NCBI GenBank assembly: GCA_030631125.1
Contig: DAOVLS010000063.1
Coordinates: forward strand, 1 to 10,007
Direction of reading: 5' to 3'
Length of the DNA: 10,007 nucleotides
Source of the DNA: Planctomycetales bacterium
GTDB lineage: Bacteria; Planctomycetota; Phycisphaerae; SM23-33
Below the pieces are notes generated by a model that saw nothing but the letters and a program-made list of their open reading frames with translations, had not been told where the DNA came from and did not search any database. The first letter of the stretch is position 1, and every line of letters starts with the position of its first letter. Position numbers and translations under genes: made by a program. This document shows, in pieces, positions 5,928 to 10,007 of this stretch.

Positions 5928-8900
5928 TTACTTCCCGTAAACCTCTAACCCCTTGTGCGTTTCGGCCACGAGCCGACCGGCCGTTATCACCGGAGACGAC
6001 AGCAGCATGTGCCGGGAGTGGCGATAGAGGCGGTTAATCGCCGACGTGTTGGGCAGCGTCAGTTTCTGAACGACTTTGCCAGTACCGGCGTCGATTATCG
6101 TCACGACGGGAGAACTGTTGTAGTTTTGTCCCTTGACAAGCGTGCAAAGATGTTTTCGCCCGACCTGAACAGGCATAAGGTATGAGTATCTTGATCCTGC
6201 ATTATTTATTGCCAGGTCAGCCGACCACAGCACCTCGGACGAAGTCAGGTCGAAAGCGTGCATGCTGGGGCCTCTGCAGTAGCAAACCCCCTTGCCCCTC
6301 GCCGCAGTTCCCCTGCCCGGGACCGTCGAACCGGCTGTGACGTAGAGCCTGCTGCCGGCCACTACGGCATGGATCGGTATGGCGGTCTTCCCGCCTACCG
6401 GTCTTGTCTGGAAGGTCCGCACGATTCGCCCCATCTCGGCCAGGCTTCGCAGTTCGACGGCGCCGCTGCTGGAACTGGGCGAAAGGAGCACGTGTGTTCC
6501 GGTAACGCCCAGTATCGCCGGTTTGAGATTTTCGGCCAGTCCGACCGACCAGACGGGCTGGTCGATTCCCATGATCGGCTCAATGAGCCTGAGCGATTTT
6601 CCGTCACAGACGACCACCAGTCCGTCGGGCGTCAGTTCCGCCTGTCCAAACCGCTGATTCAGAGGGATATTCCCGATCAACTTCCCGCCTGTCATGTCGA
6701 AAACGCTCACCTGCCAGTTGGTTCGCCCGTAACAGGTCAGCAGAGTCCCGCCTGCAATTTGCGGCGGGGCACGCCAAGGCCTCTGTTGCGAGGATAGTTT
6801 GTGCTTCCAGACTTCTTTTCCTGTGTGCATGTCTAATACAAAAATATCCCCGTCATGCGTCAGGGCTGCGAACCGGTCTTCGGCTATGACCATGAATTGA
6901 AGCCTGACCACCATCCTGTCGTTCGCGCTTCGGCGCCAGAGGACCCTTCCTGTCTTTACGTCCACCCCGGCAATCCCGCCACGATAGCAACCAATCACGA
7001 AAACGGCCGAATCGCCGGTCAGACCGGCGCGGAGCATGTAAGGCGTGCTTGAGCGAAATGCGCGTTTCGTATCTATCAGCGGTATCGTTTCCCACTGAAT
7101 CGCCTCTTTGAACGTTCCGGCAGCCGGGTCGAATTTGACAATCCGCCCGCCGACCAGCAGGAATAAACTACCGCCGCTGCGTACCGGTGTACCGTCGGTC
7201 TGGCGAAGAATCAACGTCGATTCGGATTCCGGACCTCTGAATACCTGCTCCAGAGGCGGTTCAATCGGCCCGGGCAGCGCCAGCGGTACCGGCTGGGATC
7301 GACCACCAAGCCCGGAGGTCAATCGCTTCAAAACCTCACCCGCAGAGCCGGAAACGCCCGCAAAGGAAACACTCGCTTCAGGCTGAACCTCTTCCAGCCC
7401 GCGAAGCCCAAGCCACATCACGCGAGGGTTCATCCGCTGGTACACCATCGCCAGACCAAGGTGCGCCGAAGCGGAAAGTCCGCTGTCGGAATAATCGTGC
7501 ATGATTCGAATGAGGTCTCGTCCGGATGGGACAAGCAACTTCCGGCAGGCCGACCCTTTCAGGTGCAATGCCTGTCGGTAGCGAGATTCAGCCGCCCGCA
7601 GCAGCGCTAATGGCGCGGATTTACTGTGGCGCCAGGTATCCGCCACGCGGACCATTGCCTCCGGCTGGTCGGAAGCGACGGCGCCAGTCAGAGCGGATGA
7701 CGCCTTCGCGTCAAAAACACCGTAGCATCTCTGCCCGTGCCTGGTAATCAGGTCCTTTATCAGGCGATGCCCCAGTTCGTACCCGACGAAGCGTTTCGTG
7801 TCGACGTTATCGCGAACGAACTGGTCGGCGTCCTTGCCGATCCGGACGTCCGCCAGGTCGGTCTTGGCGTAAGCGGTTGTAAGTTCCTGCGCCAGTTCCG
7901 CCGCCTTGGCGCCACCGCCTATATTACCGTAATACTTCACCAGGCGGACCAGCATCTCACCCCTGCTGCGATCACTGTAGGCGTAAGACCGAGCCTTGTT
8001 GTAAAAATCGAGCATCCCCACGGAGCTCGACGTCTTATGGTCGGCCAGGGAGACGTACGTCCGGTAAAGCATCTGGGCGGTCTTGGCAAGTAAGGCGCTG
8101 TCGCCTTTGTCTTCAGCGATTTTGCGAACCATCAGCAGGTCCGCCAGTGCTTTTTGAGGCCTGGCCGCGCTGAAGGCGTTCACTGCACGATGATAAAGCA
8201 GGTTCGAAACATCCTCCGGCGAGACCTTGGCCATCCGGGCGGTAAGTTCGGCATGGGCGTCCTCGAAGGTAAAATACGCCGACAGACCGGCAGCATTGGC
8301 CGCTATCAACTTTCCGTCAACGCCGATGAGGTTGCCGAGGATCGCTTCAGGGTCCACCAGCGGAGGGCGACTCATGTGAAACCCCGGCAGGGATACTCGA
8401 ATGACCTCGCCCCGTCCGGAAGCAAGAATGGCGTCGGACGTTACCGCCGGTCGGCCATGGACGCCGCTGACGCCTTCAGCCTTCCAGATGTCCTGACCGG
8501 TAACTGCGTCAATTATGACCATTCCCTCGCCGGACAGCAGCAGACGCGACCCGTCAACGGCGGTCAGGTCGCGCTGACCGGAGCGATCAATACTCCAGTC
8601 CAGCCGGCCCGTATCGGTGTGGAAGGCCAGGAGTTGCTCACAATCAGCAGGCAGGCAGATTGCCCTGCCTTTGGTAACCACGATGGGATTGGGCGGGGCG
8701 GACAGCCCCTGCTTGGTAACGTACTGGTAGGCCCACAGGCTCTTGCCTGTATCGGCGTCAAAAGCCGCTGCCACTCCGGCGTTGGTAACGACGAAGACTT
8801 TTCCGGCCGATACCGCCGGTGGACTGGTCCGGTCCTGCCCGAGGTTCTGGTACCTGCCGTGCCGCGATGCCCGCATAGGCGTCTGCGCGACCATCGTCTC

Positions 8901-10007
8901 CCACAGAAGTCGTCCGTTCTCGGCATTCAGGCATACGAGGTGATGCGCCTGTATGTACTCGACGAGGGCATACAACCGACCGGCGGCATAGGTCGGCGCT
9001 GTCAGGAATAGGCCTCCTTGAATCAGGTCGCTGTCGCCGTCGCCGTCGCCGATCTGCCAGAGCATCTGACCCTGATTGGAAATCGAAAACGCCGTCAATA
9101 CCGAAGCACTTCCCGCGGGCTTGGGCGCTCTGGGATTAAAGTAACGTAACATCTGAGCCTGGCGGAACTTACCTAGTGCGAAAACCTTTCCGCCACCGCC
9201 CGTTACCGTCCACAGACCACGGTCTTCCACTGTCATGTTGGAGGACCCGCGGTAGTACACCTGCCTGCCGCCGGTGTTCTTCCGGTCGAATAAGGGAAAC
9301 TCGGTCGTCTCCCACAGTTTATCGCCGGTCAGCAGGTCGAGCGCGACGATGCGATCAGAGGTGCGATATATCACGGTCTTTCCAACGACAATCGGATGGA
9401 GCATGGCCGGTATGACCGTCTCCATAGTCTTGTTGCCCTGTCGGCGGACATGAACCACCCGTCCTTCCCGCAGCGACACAGTCCCCGGAGTTACCCGGCG
9501 ACCCCTGTAGTGGACATTGGGTGATGCAGACAAGAGCGTCCTGATGCTCGGATTGCTGCCGATTTTGCCGTCGATCGTAGTCCATCGCGGGCTAAGCACA
9601 GGTCGGCATGGACTCATAACCGCAACTGAGTTGGGCGCACCGGCCAGCGAAGGCCAGTCTTCCTTATGCCTGACCTCGTCCAGCGGAGGAGGCACCGCAA
9701 GCATCCGCCGCACAAACTCAACGACGTTTTCGTCCCTGCCTCCAAAGGCGGCGACAGTCTTCGGGTGGCGCTTGGTCAGCAGGTCCGCCACCTTCGATGC
9801 GGGTTTGGATTCGCCGGCGAAGTGATGCGACACAACAATCCTGGCTAGCAGCACCGCCTCGTCCTTCGGAACCGGGGCGGAGCCTTTAGAACCGTTGATG
9901 GAAACAACCCTGCGCCAGCAACGGGCTGCCTGTGAAAATTCGCCTCGGTCGAACAGGGTCGCGCCGAGCAGATTCAAGGCGCGGAGGCCGTAACTCGTAT
10001 ATGAGTA
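5928..10007 (-). CDS. Giant PQQ-type double beta-propeller protein with helical (TPR-like) segments, 5' end missing
   Basis: The frame is open from the window edge to TAA at 5930-5928, giving 1359 visible residues; the TTG at 9977 is not a convincing start, since coding sequence of the same character continues upstream. Residue numbers here count from that TTG. The N-terminal part (ALNLLGATLFDRGEFSQAARCW) looks like a TPR helix pair. A first propeller spans about 195-570, with blades ending in PQQ-like motifs: ALDLLTGDKLW 212-222, CLNAENGRLLW 349-359, AFDADTGKSLW 405-415, AFHTDTGRLDW 451-461, IIDAVTGQDIW 488-498. A helical region follows (about 571-895). A second propeller spans about 925-1349, with GVDVKTGRVLW 1004-1014, VLDMHTGKEVW 1047-1057 and AFDLTSSEVLW 1240-1250. 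The fold resembles BamB and PQQ dehydrogenases, but no dehydrogenase active site was recognised; such proteins are presumably exported in planctomycetes, with role unknown. Confidence 0.9.
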   Translation of the reverse strand, partial: YSYTSYGLRALNLLGATLFDRGEFSQAARCWRRVVSINGSKGSAPVPKDEAVLLARIVVSHHFAGESKPASKVADLLTKRHPKTVAAFGGRDENVVEFVRRMLAVPPPLDEVRHKEDWPSLAGAPNSVAVMSPCRPVLSPRWTTIDGKIGSNPSIRTLLSASPNVHYRGRRVTPGTVSLREGRVVHVRRQGNKTMETVIPAMLHPIVVGKTVIYRTSDRIVALDLLTGDKLWETTEFPLFDRKNTGGRQVYYRGSSNMTVEDRGLWTVTGGGGKVFALGKFRQAQMLRYFNPRAPKPAGSASVLTAFSISNQGQMLWQIGDGDGDSDLIQGGLFLTAPTYAAGRLYALVEYIQAHHLVCLNAENGRLLWETMVAQTPMRASRHGRYQNLGQDRTSPPAVSAGKVFVVTNAGVAAAFDADTGKSLWAYQYVTKQGLSAPPNPIVVTKGRAICLPADCEQLLAFHTDTGRLDWSIDRSGQRDLTAVDGSRLLLSGEGMVIIDAVTGQDIWKAEGVSGVHGRPAVTSDAILASGRGEVIRVSLPGFHMSRPPLVDPEAILGNLIGVDGKLIAANAAGLSAYFTFEDAHAELTARMAKVSPEDVSNLLYHRAVNAFSAARPQKALADLLMVRKIAEDKGDSALLAKTAQMLYRTYVSLADHKTSSSVGMLDFYNKARSYAYSDRSRGEMLVRLVKYYGNIGGGAKAAELAQELTTAYAKTDLADVRIGKDADQFVRDNVDTKRFVGYELGHRLIKDLITRHGQRCYGVFDAKASSALTGAVASDQPEAMVRVADTWRHSKSAPLALLRAAESRYRQALHLKGSACRKLLVPSGRDLIRIMHDYSDSGLSASAHLGLAMVYQRMNPRVMWLGLRGLEEVQPEASVSFAGVSGSAGEVLKRLTSGLGGRSQPVPLALPGPIEPPLEQVFRGPESESTLILRQTDGTPVRSGGSLFLLVGGRIVKFDPAAGTFKEAIQWETIPLIDTKRAFRSSTPYMLRAGLTGDSAVFVIGCYRGGIAGVDVKTGRVLWRRSANDRMVVRLQFMVIAEDRFAALTHDGDIFVLDMHTGKEVWKHKLSSQQRPWRAPPQIAGGTLLTCYGRTNWQVSVFDMTGGKLIGNIPLNQRFGQAELTPDGLVVVCDGKSLRLIEPIMGIDQPVWSVGLAENLKPAILGVTGTHVLLSPSSSSGAVELRSLAEMGRIVRTFQTRPVGGKTAIPIHAVVAGSRLYVTAGSTVPGRGTAARGKGVCYCRGPSMHAFDLTSSEVLWSADLAINNAGSRYSYLMPVQVGRKHLCTLVKGQNYNSSPVVTIIDAGTGKVVQKLTLPNTSAINRLYRHSRHMLLSSPVITAGRLVAETHKGLEVYGK

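Noticed and set aside
8154..9011. 285-residue plus-strand ORF antisense to the propeller gene
   Set aside because: Its translation is low-complexity and Arg/Gly-rich with no known motif, and the opposite strand shows clear PQQ-like blades over the same interval.
9975..9977. TTG as the true start of the propeller gene
   Set aside because: The frame stays open to the window edge with TPR-like coding sequence, no signal peptide follows the TTG, and no ribosome binding site precedes it.

Overview
The window is one strand-uniform gene block: every supported gene lies on the minus strand, so transcription runs from position 10007 towards position 1. The gene content suggests a planctomycete-type bacterium, perhaps of the Phycisphaerae side of Planctomycetota. 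The clues are a very large secreted double PQQ-type beta-propeller protein, a secreted squalene-cyclase-fold repeat protein, and a MoxR / DUF58 / BatA-like cluster whose BatA-like member is far larger than in Bacteroidetes. The assignment rests on family knowledge, not on a marker gene, and is moderately confident. DNA is moderately GC-rich, and many antisense ORFs are shadows.

Layout in transcription order: (1) 10007-5928, the 3' part of a giant PQQ-propeller gene whose 5' end lies outside the window; (2) 5904-4789, a signal-peptide-bearing alpha/alpha-toroid (prenyltransferase/squalene oxidase repeat) protein; (3) 4682-3624, a MoxR-type AAA+ ATPase with a GTG start; (4) 3542-2610, a DUF58 protein with a von Willebrand A (VWA) MIDAS motif; (5) 2415-151, a BatA-like membrane protein with N-terminal membrane helices, VWA domain, CARDB-like segment, class I glutamine-amidotransferase-like segment and C-terminal helix; (6) 77-<1, the first 25 codons of a sixth gene. 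Spacers are 23, 106, 81, 194 and 73 bases, with a plausible ribosome binding site before each visible start, so co-transcription is likely. No promoter, terminator, tRNA, rRNA, CRISPR or insertion sequence was recognised.

Genes 3-5 form the classic MoxR-VWA module: an AAA+ chaperone-like ATPase, a soluble or peripheral DUF58 VWA partner and a membrane VWA protein. Genes 1 and 2 are predicted exported proteins. A reasonable but unproven reading is an envelope-located system in which the ATPase/VWA module matures or controls envelope proteins, possibly including its neighbours.

The most unusual signal is in the spacers. Each of the four spacers longer than 70 bases carries its own short tandem array, almost always of 7-bp units (one of 8 bp), while the 23-base spacer has none. 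Two of the arrays are arranged as inverted pairs: a 32-bp inverted repeat with one mismatch between genes 4 and 5, and facing heptamer arrays between genes 2 and 3. A perfect 8-bp hairpin lies before gene 4. These are the main candidates for something undescribed; related heptamer repeats are known from some cyanobacteria and sulfur bacteria, so the class of element may not itself be new.
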